64,000 bases of DNA from UBA12087 sp964370815 (GTDB lineage: Bacteria > Chloroflexota > Anaerolineae > Anaerolineales > Villigracilaceae): NCBI GenBank assembly GCA_964370815.1, contig CAYJKQ010000001.1, positions 62,001 to 126,000 on the forward strand. Direction: 5' to 3'. A model generated the notes under the pieces. The model made no database searches, was not told where the DNA came from, and was given only the letters and a program-made list of their open reading frames with translations. Within the stretch, counting starts at the first letter, position 1; each line of letters starts with the position of its first letter. Below, piece by piece: positions 27,396 through 35,743 of the stretch. Both the position numbers and the translations under genes were made by a program.

Positions 27396-30300
27396 ATGCC
27401 ATTACGATTGAAATCCCTCGAGTTACACGGATATAAGACATTCGCATCCAGAACCAGGTTTGAATTTTCGGATGGAATTACTGCAATTGTCGGACCGAAC
27501 GGTTCAGGAAAGTCTAATATTGCTGATGCATTGCGCTGGGTTCTTGGAGAACAATCATATTCAATTTTGCGCGGTAAAAAAACAGAAGATATGATTTTTT
27601 CCGGTTCAGAAAATAGATCTCGGGCAGGTATGGCTTCCGTATCGATCATTTTTGATAACGCTGATAATTGGTTGCCGGTCGATTTTTCGGAAGTTGATTT
27701 GTCCCGATATGCTTATCGTGATGGTCGAAATGATTATTTGTTAAATAGTCAACATGTACGATTGCGGGATATCAATGAATTGCTAGCCCAATCCGGGTTG
27801 AGTGAACGAACTTATACCATTCTGGGTCAGGGTCTCGTGGACGCTTCTCTGGCATTAAGAGCAGATGAAAGACGACGTCTTTTTGAAGAAGCCGCTGGCA
27901 TTGGCCTTTATCGAACTCGGCGTGAGGAAGCCCTTAGGCGATTGGATACAACAAGGCGTAATCTTGACAGGATATTGGATATTCTTGCAGAACTGGGACC
28001 ACGCTTGCGAAGCCTGGAAAAACAAGCCAAACGATCCCAGGAATTCCTTAAGGGACAGGCAGAATTACGTGATTCTTTGCGAGAATGGTATGGCTACCAC
28101 TGGAACCACGCCCAAAGAGAAATGAATGAGTCCCGGGATTTGGTAATATCTCACGATGCAAAATTACAGGAAATTCGTGAAGCCTATCAGGGTACTCGCC
28201 ATAAATATTCAGAATTCAGAGATAGGTTGCAGAGTCTTCGTTCAAGGTTAAATTCGTGGCATCGCGAGTCATCGAAATTACATACCAATAGAGAGACCAT
28301 AAGTCGTGAAATGGCTGTCCTTGAGGAAAGAAGAAGAGCACTGACTGAAAATAAGCAAAATGCATTGGATGAATTGAGCCGCTTGGAAGTGGAATTTGGT
28401 TCGATAAACGATCGTTTGGTTGAAGTTAGAAATGATTCAGAACTATTACAGAATGAACTTAATGACTCCGAAATTCAGCTTAAGAATGCACAAGAAATAC
28501 TCAATACAAAACAATTAGAAAGGATGCAAGCTGAAGAATTACTAGATAAAACAAATAATGATATTGCTGAGACTTTAAACAGAAAAAACCAGATTAATGC
28601 ACAACAGGGAGAATTATTAAAGCGAATTGATGCTCAGAAACTTAAAATAAATAGCATTAATGAAGTCATATCTGGAGCTCATGAGAAAGTAAAACTCTCA
28701 GAAGATTATTATTCGAAAAGTAAAGTCAATCGTGAGCAAGTGGAAATAGCTCTCGCAGAGATTGAGAAAAAAATTACTGGATCGAAATTTCGAATTCAGA
28801 AATTAGAAACAGAGAAAAACGCCTTAGAAAATGAATTAAATGGTTATTCATCGGAAGTTACTCGATTAAAGGCACAACAAGAGGTTTTGCAACAAGCTGA
28901 ACAATCTTTAATTGGTTTTGCTGATGGTGCACGACTTGTCATGGAATCTGCGAGTAATTCTGATCTAAAAACAGGAGTACTGGCACTGGCCTCCTTATTG
29001 GATGTGCCAGCTGAGTTTGAAAATGCGATTGCGGCCGCATTAGGTGAATTCGTGGATTCTGTAATCTGCCAATCAAATTCTGAATTAGAAAACGCCATTA
29101 ATCTACTTGAGTCTGCTAAATCTGGAAGAGCGACTTTGATTCCTTCAAATAGGTTAATATCCTTGGGAGAAGAAAAAGTCCCACAAGATAAGAATAGTCT
29201 TGGTTTGGCTTGTGATTTAGTTAAGATCACTCCAGAATTCAGATCTGTGGTTGATTATCTACTCGGTCGAGTAATAGTTGTTACCAATCGCCAGGTAGCC
29301 AGCAAGTTGATTAGTGGCATACAAAAGGACATGAAAATTGTAACTTTATCAGGGGAGGTTTTTTATGCGGGTGGGCCAATCCAGATTGGAAAACAATCCA
29401 ATACCGGGATATTAGGTCGATCAAGGCATAAAAGAGAAATTCAGGAAGAATTATCTAAAAAAGAAAGACAGCTGGAGCAAGTATCTGGTGACATCCATGA
29501 GATTATAAAGAAAATGGCTTCCTTCCAAGAGAAGCTGAATAAAGATGATGAGAATTTTCGAAAGACTCTTTCACTCCTCGAGATCAATAGGAATATTGAA
29601 AGAAAAGCCAATGATGATCTGGAATCAGCTAAACGAAATCTCGATTGGCAGACAAGACAAAGTGAAAGCATAAAAGAAGAAATCGAAGTTGCCAATTCTC
29701 ACTTGCAATCATTAAACTTGGAAAATTTAATTGTCGGGGATGAACTTAAGCGTATTCAGGAATTAACACGCACTCAAGTGAATTTTCTGGCTGGATTAAT
29801 TCTCACAGAGTATAGTGAACGAGTAGCTTATTGGAGTACACAGTTGGCAGTGGCGAGTCGGGCTCTGAGCGATGTACAGAAGAGAAACGCTGAACAGTTA
29901 CAAGTATTTAATGGTATGGAAGAACAAAAAATAAAAATAATTGGCAAGTTGAAGGAATATGAATCTTTATTAGCATCCTTGGATTCAGAAAAAATATTTG
30001 CACGCAAAAATGAGAATGAATTAAATGAACAACTTGAGAAACTGCGGGTTTTAATCAACCCCGCAGAGGCAGATTTAGAGAATGCGGAGCTTCAAGAGAC
30101 TGAATTACAGCAACAAGAGATTCAAAGTCAGCATACCCTGGCGTTGGCAGAAAAATATTACAACCAGATCCAATTGGATTTTGGTCGAAAACAGGAAGCA
30201 GTGGTAAATTTGCGCCAGAAAATTGAGGATGATTTTGGATTGGTTTCACTTGAATATGCAACCAATGTGGATGGGCCAATTCCATTGCCATTTGAAGGTA

Positions 30301-31016
30301 TGGTTGAGCATATGGTTTCTGTTGATGTTTTGCCACCCGACTTGGAAGCAACTCTTTCTCGCCAACGAATGCTCTTAAGACGGATGGGTCCAATTAATCC
30401 CGAAGCACAGCAGGAATACGAATCAGTATCCGAACGACACAAATTCCTTGATTCTCAATTGGAAGATTTAAGAAAAGCAGAAGTCGATATTAGAAAAGTA
30501 ATTTCAGAATTGGATGAAATTACAAGACAGGAATTCTTAAAAACATTTTCTGCTGTTGCAGATGAGTTTAAAACAATTTTTCATCGTTTATTTGGTGGAG
30601 GATCAGCCAAATTAATGTTAACAGATCCTGAAAATTTAAATGAAACAGGTATTGACATTGAAGCCCGCTTGCCTGGAAAGCGTGAACAAGGGTTGGCATT
30701 ATTGTCTGGGGGAGAACGTAGTTTGACAGCGATAGCTCTTATCTTCTCATTGTTAAAAGTATCTCCGACACCTGTTTGTGTGATGGATGAAGTTGATGCC
30801 ATGTTGGATGAAGCCAATGTCGGTCGATTTCGAGATCTTGTCAGTGAGTTAAGCACTGAAACGCAATTTATAATTATTACTCATAATCGGAATACAATCC
30901 AGGCTGCAGATGTGATATATGGTGTGACGATGGGTCGGGATTCCGTTAGTCAAATAATTAGCTTAAAAATGGATGAGGTGAGCGACGAAATGCTGCGAGG
31001 TCAAGCAGCCAGGTGA
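27396..31016 (+). CDS. smc: chromosome segregation protein SMC
   Basis: The 1206-residue ATPase compacts and segregates the chromosome together with ScpA/ScpB (not in the window). The N-terminal head has Walker A GPNGSGKSN (33-41) and QGLVD. Two long coiled coils flank a hinge (about 505-665) with GVLALASLLDVPAEFENAIA. The C-terminal head carries the ABC signature LLSGGERSLTAIA (about 1102-1114) and Walker B VCVMDEVDAMLDEA (about 1126-1139). ATG is 18 bases after rnc, making an rnc-smc operon that ends at a strong terminator. Full length with no interruption. Confidence 0.97.
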   Translation: MPLRLKSLELHGYKTFASRTRFEFSDGITAIVGPNGSGKSNIADALRWVLGEQSYSILRGKKTEDMIFSGSENRSRAGMASVSIIFDNADNWLPVDFSEVDLSRYAYRDGRNDYLLNSQHVRLRDINELLAQSGLSERTYTILGQGLVDASLALRADERRRLFEEAAGIGLYRTRREEALRRLDTTRRNLDRILDILAELGPRLRSLEKQAKRSQEFLKGQAELRDSLREWYGYHWNHAQREMNESRDLVISHDAKLQEIREAYQGTRHKYSEFRDRLQSLRSRLNSWHRESSKLHTNRETISREMAVLEERRRALTENKQNALDELSRLEVEFGSINDRLVEVRNDSELLQNELNDSEIQLKNAQEILNTKQLERMQAEELLDKTNNDIAETLNRKNQINAQQGELLKRIDAQKLKINSINEVISGAHEKVKLSEDYYSKSKVNREQVEIALAEIEKKITGSKFRIQKLETEKNALENELNGYSSEVTRLKAQQEVLQQAEQSLIGFADGARLVMESASNSDLKTGVLALASLLDVPAEFENAIAAALGEFVDSVICQSNSELENAINLLESAKSGRATLIPSNRLISLGEEKVPQDKNSLGLACDLVKITPEFRSVVDYLLGRVIVVTNRQVASKLISGIQKDMKIVTLSGEVFYAGGPIQIGKQSNTGILGRSRHKREIQEELSKKERQLEQVSGDIHEIIKKMASFQEKLNKDDENFRKTLSLLEINRNIERKANDDLESAKRNLDWQTRQSESIKEEIEVANSHLQSLNLENLIVGDELKRIQELTRTQVNFLAGLILTEYSERVAYWSTQLAVASRALSDVQKRNAEQLQVFNGMEEQKIKIIGKLKEYESLLASLDSEKIFARKNENELNEQLEKLRVLINPAEADLENAELQETELQQQEIQSQHTLALAEKYYNQIQLDFGRKQEAVVNLRQKIEDDFGLVSLEYATNVDGPIPLPFEGMVEHMVSVDVLPPDLEATLSRQRMLLRRMGPINPEAQQEYESVSERHKFLDSQLEDLRKAEVDIRKVISELDEITRQEFLKTFSAVADEFKTIFHRLFGGGSAKLMLTDPENLNETGIDIEARLPGKREQGLALLSGGERSLTAIALIFSLLKVSPTPVCVMDEVDAMLDEANVGRFRDLVSELSTETQFIIITHNRNTIQAADVIYGVTMGRDSVSQIISLKMDEVSDEMLRGQAAR

Positions 31017-31030
31017 TGATGTTTTAAAGA

Positions 31031-31064
31031 AAAAAGCGATTGGCTTATTAGTCAATCGCTTTTT
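31031..31064. terminator. bidirectional terminator, smc / parvulin
   Basis: A 12-bp stem pairs AAAAAGCGATTG (31031-31042) with CAATCGCTTTTT (31053-31064), with a 10-base loop. It has A and T tracts on both sides, and lies between convergent smc and the parvulin gene. Confidence 0.85.
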
Positions 31065-31084
31065 AATTGTGATGGAAATTTACT

Positions 31085-32362
31085 CTAACCGATAAAATCT
31101 TGTAAAGAAGGATCAAGAGGAATACGATCCATGTAATAATCATATATGATTAGATCGGAATTTGATCTGATCTCAGCAACCCAATCAGAAAAGAATTGGT
31201 CCGTTTGGGTTTTATATTCTTCCGCTGTAAGGGGGCGATCCTCATGTCCTATAACTTGGATGATATGGTAGCCGAATTGTGATTGGACAGGTTGGCTTAT
31301 CTCACCTACTTCTAAACTAAAGGCAGCATCTTCAAATTCAGCAACCATTCTTCCACGAGGAAACCAGTCTAGGTCTCCACCAACAGCTCCACTGCCGGTA
31401 TCACTTGAATATTCAAGGGCAAGTTCTGTCCAATCACCACCATCAACCAGGAGCTGACGGACTTTATTTGCAGTGGCTTCATCTGCGACCAATATATGCC
31501 GTGCCCAGACCTCATCCAATGAAAATGGAACTTCGGAAGTAATTACTGCATACAGTTTATTGCGGTATAAATCATCTTCAAATAATTTCCTTACATCCGC
31601 TTCAGAAAAACCGAATTCCTTATACTCGTCCAATGCCAATTTGTATTCTCCCTGATAACCTTCCAAAGTATAAGGGGTAGCAGAAGGGGTAATTGAAGGA
31701 ATTGATGTGGGAGTAGCCAATGTATCTGGTGTAGATGTTGCAGCCAGAGTTGCAGTCGGGAAGGGAGAAGAGGTCGGTGTGGGTGGTACCAATGCCCGTT
31801 CAGTGGCATTTAGAGTGGGAAAGATAATGGAGGTTGGAACAACAGTAGGTGTTGGAGTGCCTCCCGGGAAATACCCAAATGCTGCTTGTATTGCCTTGTC
31901 AATTTCCTCTGTTGTAACTAAGATCCCTCGTCTTTCCGCTTCTTGACGAATGAGGACATTATCCACCATCTGGTTTAAAACACTCTCGCCAAGTGAAGCG
32001 GTATCATCTAATTGAGCTTGAATTTGTTGCAGAGTGTTTCCAATCGTTGAATCGGTGTTTGGGTCAAGACCAAACATTTGGGCAAATTGTGCATATTGCA
32101 TGTATTGAGTGATTAATTGTTGCCGGGTTAACCTGACGTGTGATTCAAAAGATTCAGTTGTTATATTTTCTCCACCAACTTTCGCGACAGGTTGCCGCGA
32201 GCGTAAAACTGTTTGACTGAGAATGCCATAACCAATTAAAAGAATTACAAGAACAACAATGCCAATAGTTACATAAGCAATTGTCCGGATCTGCTGACGT
32301 TCTTTTTGCAATCTTGCGATGTGTTTTTTACTTACAATTTTGGATGGCAGTTTTTTTGCCAT
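31085..32362 (-). CDS. membrane-anchored parvulin-type peptidyl-prolyl isomerase (SurA/PrsA-like)
   Basis: The 425-residue protein has a basic N-terminus and one helix (about 28-50), and is therefore anchored outside the membrane. A SurA-type N-terminal chaperone helical region follows (about 60-165). A Pro/Thr/Ser-rich insert (about 172-230; TPTPTVVP, PPTPTSSP, TPSATP) interrupts it, and then a PpiC rotamase domain (about 290-390) carries VWARHILVADEATA and SQFGYHIIQV. It should fold exported proteins, like PrsA in monoderms. The insert is a low-complexity linker common in this group. It ends at the smc terminator. Confidence 0.88.
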   Translation of the reverse strand: MAKKLPSKIVSKKHIARLQKERQQIRTIAYVTIGIVVLVILLIGYGILSQTVLRSRQPVAKVGGENITTESFESHVRLTRQQLITQYMQYAQFAQMFGLDPNTDSTIGNTLQQIQAQLDDTASLGESVLNQMVDNVLIRQEAERRGILVTTEEIDKAIQAAFGYFPGGTPTPTVVPTSIIFPTLNATERALVPPTPTSSPFPTATLAATSTPDTLATPTSIPSITPSATPYTLEGYQGEYKLALDEYKEFGFSEADVRKLFEDDLYRNKLYAVITSEVPFSLDEVWARHILVADEATANKVRQLLVDGGDWTELALEYSSDTGSGAVGGDLDWFPRGRMVAEFEDAAFSLEVGEISQPVQSQFGYHIIQVIGHEDRPLTAEEYKTQTDQFFSDWVAEIRSNSDLIIYDYYMDRIPLDPSLQDFIG

Positions 32363-32385
32363 ATCAGCCTCACTTGAAAATTAAT

Positions 32386-32419
32386 CCGGGGTATGGGAAA
32401 ATTAATACTCATACCCCGG
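32386..32419 (-). terminator. terminator of the rpsF-ssb-rpsR operon
   Basis: A perfect 10-bp stem (CCGGGGTATG / CATACCCCGG) with a 14-base loop lies just after the rpsR stop. Read on the minus strand it is followed by ATTAATTTTC. It separates the ribosomal operon from the parvulin gene. Confidence 0.75.
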
Positions 32420-32440
32420 GGTAGTTATCTAAAAAAATGG

Positions 32441-32719
32441 CTAGTGATCTTCTTCTGCCTGATCACCAGTGAAGGGGAGCAATGCAACATGGCGGGCGCG
32501 TTTTATGGCTGTAGCCAATGCTCTTTGATGAAGGGCACAGGTACCTGTTTGGCGCCGTGGTCGAATCTTTCCTTCTTCTGTTATCAAACGGCGTAGAAGA
32601 TCAGTTTGCTTATAATCTATTTTTAAATTTTTGTCAGCACAAAATTGACAGAATTTGGGTCTTGAGAAATATTTTCGTTCTCCTCGCTGCTGACGTTCAT
32701 TGCTATCATATTGTTCCAT
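32441..32719 (-). CDS. rpsR: 30S ribosomal protein S18
   Basis: Small-subunit protein that binds S6 and 16S rRNA. The 92 residues show KFCQFCADK, then LLRRLITEEGKIRPRRQTGTC near the centre and AIKRARHVALLPF. The extra N-terminal Cys pair plus the later Cys and His (TCALHQR) suggest a zinc-binding C+ form. Last gene of rpsF-ssb-rpsR, followed by a terminator. Confidence 0.95.
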   Translation of the reverse strand: MEQYDSNERQQRGERKYFSRPKFCQFCADKNLKIDYKQTDLLRRLITEEGKIRPRRQTGTCALHQRALATAIKRARHVALLPFTGDQAEEDH

Positions 32720-32752
32720 GGATATTAACTCCGTTGTTGGTCTTAGTTCGGA

Positions 32753-33172
32753 CTAGAAAGGGAACTCATCTTCATCAATCCGATTAACAAAATCGTCTTG
32801 CACATTTACATCTTCACCCTGGTTTGCGTTTGTTTCACGGCGATCGCCTATGATTAGCATCTCGGATGCGACAACTTCTGTTGTTAAGTGTTTATTTCCT
32901 TCTTTATCATCCCATCGTCTGGTCTGCAACCGTCCTTCAATATAAACCTGTTGGCCTTTGGTTAAATGTTGCTTGCATATTTCAGCCAGGTTTCCCCAGG
33001 CGACAATATTGAACCATTCGGTTTCACTTTGGCGTTCACCAGCAGATGTGTTCCATGTACGATTTATTGCGAGAGAGAAGGATGTAACGGGGCGTCCGGA
33101 TGGAGTATAACGCATCTCAGGATCGCGCCCCAAATGACCAATAAGCATGACCTTATTTAAACCACGACTCAT
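32753..33172 (-). CDS. ssb: single-stranded DNA-binding protein
   Basis: Tetrameric SSB that protects single-stranded DNA. The 139-residue protein has an OB fold starting SRGLNKVMLIGHLGRDPEM and containing FNIVAWGNLAEIC, and an acidic C-terminal tip DEDEFPF that recruits partner proteins. I place the start at the ATG at 33172, seven bases after AAAGGTGA, instead of the GTG nine bases upstream. The linker is short. It lies between rpsF and rpsR, the usual position. Confidence 0.95.
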   Translation of the reverse strand: MSRGLNKVMLIGHLGRDPEMRYTPSGRPVTSFSLAINRTWNTSAGERQSETEWFNIVAWGNLAEICKQHLTKGQQVYIEGRLQTRRWDDKEGNKHLTTEVVASEMLIIGDRRETNANQGEDVNVQDDFVNRIDEDEFPF

Positions 33173-33216
33173 CTTATTCACCTTTCAGTTGTGCAGTACG
33201 ATGCTTATCCGAAATA

Positions 33217-33501
33217 TTATTCAACTACAGTGATCATATAACGCATCAGCGGTTCAAGAAATCGTAAATATTGTTCCAACCCAATAACGCTGGTTGGAGG
33301 CATGGATGTGTTAAACAAAACATATTGACCTTCGCGCTGCTTGTTGATCGCATAGGCTAATCTTCGACGACCCCAAACGTCAGTAGTTTCAATCTCGCCT
33401 TTTAATTCTGTTATCCAGCCTTTAATTTTTTCAACGGAATCATTAAAAGCAACTTCATCCAGATCTGGATGAATAATACACATGAGCTCATATTTATGCA
33501 T
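33217..33501 (-). CDS. rpsF: 30S ribosomal protein S6
   Basis: Small-subunit protein that dimerises with S18. The 94-residue protein begins HKYELMCIIHPDLDE and has the TTDVWGRRRLAYAINKQREG strand, with a C-terminal LRFLEPLMRYMITVVE. The start is the ATG at 33501 behind AAAGGAGGT; an upstream in-frame extension (to 33594) is just the translated RNA leader. First gene of the operon. Confidence 0.95.
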   Translation of the reverse strand: MHKYELMCIIHPDLDEVAFNDSVEKIKGWITELKGEIETTDVWGRRRLAYAINKQREGQYVLFNTSMPPTSVIGLEQYLRFLEPLMRYMITVVE

Positions 33502-33519
33502 AGGGAACCTCCTTTCCTC

Positions 33520-33587
33520 GGGATTGCTCTCAGACATCACCTTAGGGAGCTGAGAACGGAAAGCCCACTCAACGCATTGGCTGAGTG
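33520..33587 (-). promoter_or_regulatory. S6:S18-type autoregulatory RNA leader of rpsF
   Basis: Minus strand, 5' to 3': a GGGCTT / AATCCC outer helix (33561-33566 with 33520-33525, one mismatch) encloses CCG (33557-33559) next to an 8-bp hairpin, GTTCTCAG with CTGAGAGC (33550-33557 and 33526-33533). A second hairpin (CACTCA/TGAGTG, 33566-33587) lies just upstream. A bulged CCG beside a stem is the known mark of the S6:S18-binding leader in many bacterial rpsF mRNAs. Confidence 0.55.
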
Positions 33588-33605
33588 AGATCAACGTACA
33601 GTTTA

Positions 33606-34703
33606 CTACACTGTATCATTTTTGCGAAGGGCAGATTTGCTCATTGGTAGGACATAAATAGGGTTGCTGTATATCCAACCTCTTCGCTTTCCCAAATAGT
33701 TGCGATGTACTTCAACTCTATAAACCCCGGGTTCTTTGGTTGTGAATACAAGGTTTTTCTTCATGGTTTTCTTAATTACCTTCCCATCTTTTAATAAACT
33801 GGTTTCTGCTATTCCGGGTATGTGAACTTGAAGTGTGATACTGCCATTCAGCTCAATTTGGTCTCCCATAATGACTTCATTCTCCTTGCTTTGGGCTGAA
33901 AAACGAAAACCACGAGTAGGGGCAGGTAAATCATAACCAATAAAAACGTTCCCATTTGCAAGAGATTTGTATATGGTGCGACTGTCTGTTATTGAGTTTC
34001 CGTTTAAGGCTGTTGAAGTCAAGATGTGGGTATTTATAGCCGAGAAATGAAAGCTGTAGGGAAAGATGGTTTTCCGAACTGGACCCATGCGCATAGGTAA
34101 CGCGTGAGCATCTGACCCTCCGATGGCAACAATACGTTTTCCTTTGGCAAGAAGTGAATCCCAAATTTGTAAAGTCTGAGGAAGGGGACCATGTGCGATT
34201 AGCTCAGGGAAGAAGGCATAAATTAATGCCTCAATTCTATTTTTCACCGTGGTTTTGAGTTCACTGAGACCATTCCATAATTCTATACCCGTAAACCCAT
34301 TGATCTCCCAATCCTCCCAGGAAATATCAGATTCGTTAAACATCGGAAGCTCCGGATCTATTGGATGAGCAATAAAAGATAAGCCTCCATTGTTTTTTAC
34401 ATGATCTATAAGCTCTTGTGAGTTTTCTGCATAGGTTGCCATCTCTTCGGAAACTCCAAATACCAGAAGGTGATTTTTCTGGGGTATACGGCCTTGATCA
34501 TGAACTTCTTCTCCAGTCAGAATTAGGGTTTTTCGTCCATTTTTACGAACATATCCAGAAATTTCTTGGACGAGTACATTATGGTCTGTGATGATTATTG
34601 CATCAAGATGAGAGTCAATGGCAGCCTGTGCAATTTCTGAGTGGAGACCGCTACCGTCCGAATAGGTTGTGTGGATGTGGAGATTAATGACTAATTCTTG
34701 CAT
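33606..34703 (-). CDS. PHP-domain metallohydrolase (CehA/McbA type)
   Basis: The N-terminal motif NLHIHTTYSDGSG (about 7-19) and IITDHN (about 37-42) are PHP metal-binding histidines and aspartates, with FIAHPID (about 114) and GGSDAH (about 193-198) completing the set. The 365-residue protein has a C-terminal Ig-like beta region (about 270-350, DQIELNGSITLQVH). CehA-type proteins are predicted hydrolases with unsettled natural substrates; phosphodiesters are likely. It lies upstream of rpsF on the same strand with about 20 bases before the leader, so rpsF probably has a promoter inside or after it. Confidence 0.82.
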   Translation of the reverse strand: MQELVINLHIHTTYSDGSGLHSEIAQAAIDSHLDAIIITDHNVLVQEISGYVRKNGRKTLILTGEEVHDQGRIPQKNHLLVFGVSEEMATYAENSQELIDHVKNNGGLSFIAHPIDPELPMFNESDISWEDWEINGFTGIELWNGLSELKTTVKNRIEALIYAFFPELIAHGPLPQTLQIWDSLLAKGKRIVAIGGSDAHALPMRMGPVRKTIFPYSFHFSAINTHILTSTALNGNSITDSRTIYKSLANGNVFIGYDLPAPTRGFRFSAQSKENEVIMGDQIELNGSITLQVHIPGIAETSLLKDGKVIKKTMKKNLVFTTKEPGVYRVEVHRNYLGKRRGWIYSNPIYVLPMSKSALRKNDTV

Positions 34704-35109
34704 ACTTTTCGCACTCTGTTATCATGATGAAAAAAAAAGTAAACAAGCAAGATCAAGAAACATGGAAAGGTTGATTGGGATTGCCAGAAAAATTATTCCT
34801 TGAAAACTGGTTCTGGTCAAGACTAATAGAAATATTAATTGATTATTTAAAGAGTTAACTGAATCATAACGGTTGATGATGAAATTGTCTACTTGGAATC
34901 TCGGATAAACCTAATGAGATCTTTAATAATCTTTTTGCGCTAAAAGTTTGAAACTACCATTCATAAAAGGCAATATTATTGTAATGACTTTTAAATTTGG
35001 ATCATTTTCTTGGCGAGAATAATAGAAAGAGGCATTGTTTGTGACATTAAGAGGATTGGTGATCGTGGCATTAAGGATACTTGTCAAACTGAAAAGTACA
35101 AGGTAAGAT
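34704..35109. other. intergenic region, PHP gene / FtsB-like gene
   Basis: These 406 A/T-rich bases lie between divergent genes. I see no ORF of note and no strong hairpin; promoters for both sides are expected but not resolvable by eye. AGGTAAG at 35101-35107 is the likely ribosome site of the next gene. Confidence 0.5.
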
Positions 35110-35499
35110 ATGAATATGGAGCAGATAAGGAAGAACTATAAAAAAGTTGCCTATGCTTTTGGTACTCTGATACTGATAATTGTAGTTGTTAGATTTCAAC
35201 AACGGATCAGCGAAATGAATCATCTTGAAGGGCAGCGAAATTTGATCCAAACCCAGGAATCATATGTGATGCAAACTCAGGAAAGTCTGATAGCAAAACT
35301 TTCCTATATAAATTCTGACGAAGCGGTAAAAGCCTGGGCTTATAGTGAAGGACGCTGGTATTTACCGAATGAAACACCAATAATAATTGTACCAGCGGGA
35401 AATGCGACCTCTATACCAGATGGATTTGAAGAAACACCAATAAATACTATCGAGAACTGGCGGGTTTGGTGGGAACTTTTTTTTGGAAAGAAAAATTAA
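35110..35499 (+). CDS. FtsB/DivIC-like membrane protein
   Basis: The 129 residues comprise a short basic N-terminus, one membrane helix (about 13-28), then a roughly 35-residue Gln/Glu-rich helix likely to be a coiled coil. A small outer domain, VKAWAYSEGRWYLPNETPII, follows. This order and the W-A-x-x-E segment are like the septum-formation-initiator family (FtsB/DivIC), which bridges FtsL and FtsQ. Similarity is layout-level, so the call is tentative. There is no obvious operon partner; the next gene is 240 bases away and a TATAAT lies at about 35709. Confidence 0.55.
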   Translation: MNMEQIRKNYKKVAYAFGTLILIIVVVRFQQRISEMNHLEGQRNLIQTQESYVMQTQESLIAKLSYINSDEAVKAWAYSEGRWYLPNETPIIIVPAGNATSIPDGFEETPINTIENWRVWWELFFGKKN

Positions 35500-35743
35500 A
35501 CTAGGTGAATTTATTTTATGGGGGAACTTGAGCTTTTTATGAACCATCCAATTCATTACCAACCAATTTTCAATTGTGAAATAAACTGCTTTTCACATAA
35601 TGCATAAGCGTAGAAAGAGACCCTATTCTGACAGATACAAATAATACTCTTTATGTTACTATAAAAACAGAATTACAATGTTTCACAATTAAATTAATTA
35701 GCTTCAGCTATAATCTCATGAAAAAAATTAAAATGGATTGATT

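Noticed and set aside
30055..30442. Minus-strand ORFs inside smc
   Set aside because: They mirror smc's coding sequence and carry no protein motif or ribosome site.
33502..33594. In-frame N-terminal extension of rpsF
   Set aside because: This is the structured mRNA leader; the AAAGGAGGT before the ATG at 33501 gives a normal S6 start.
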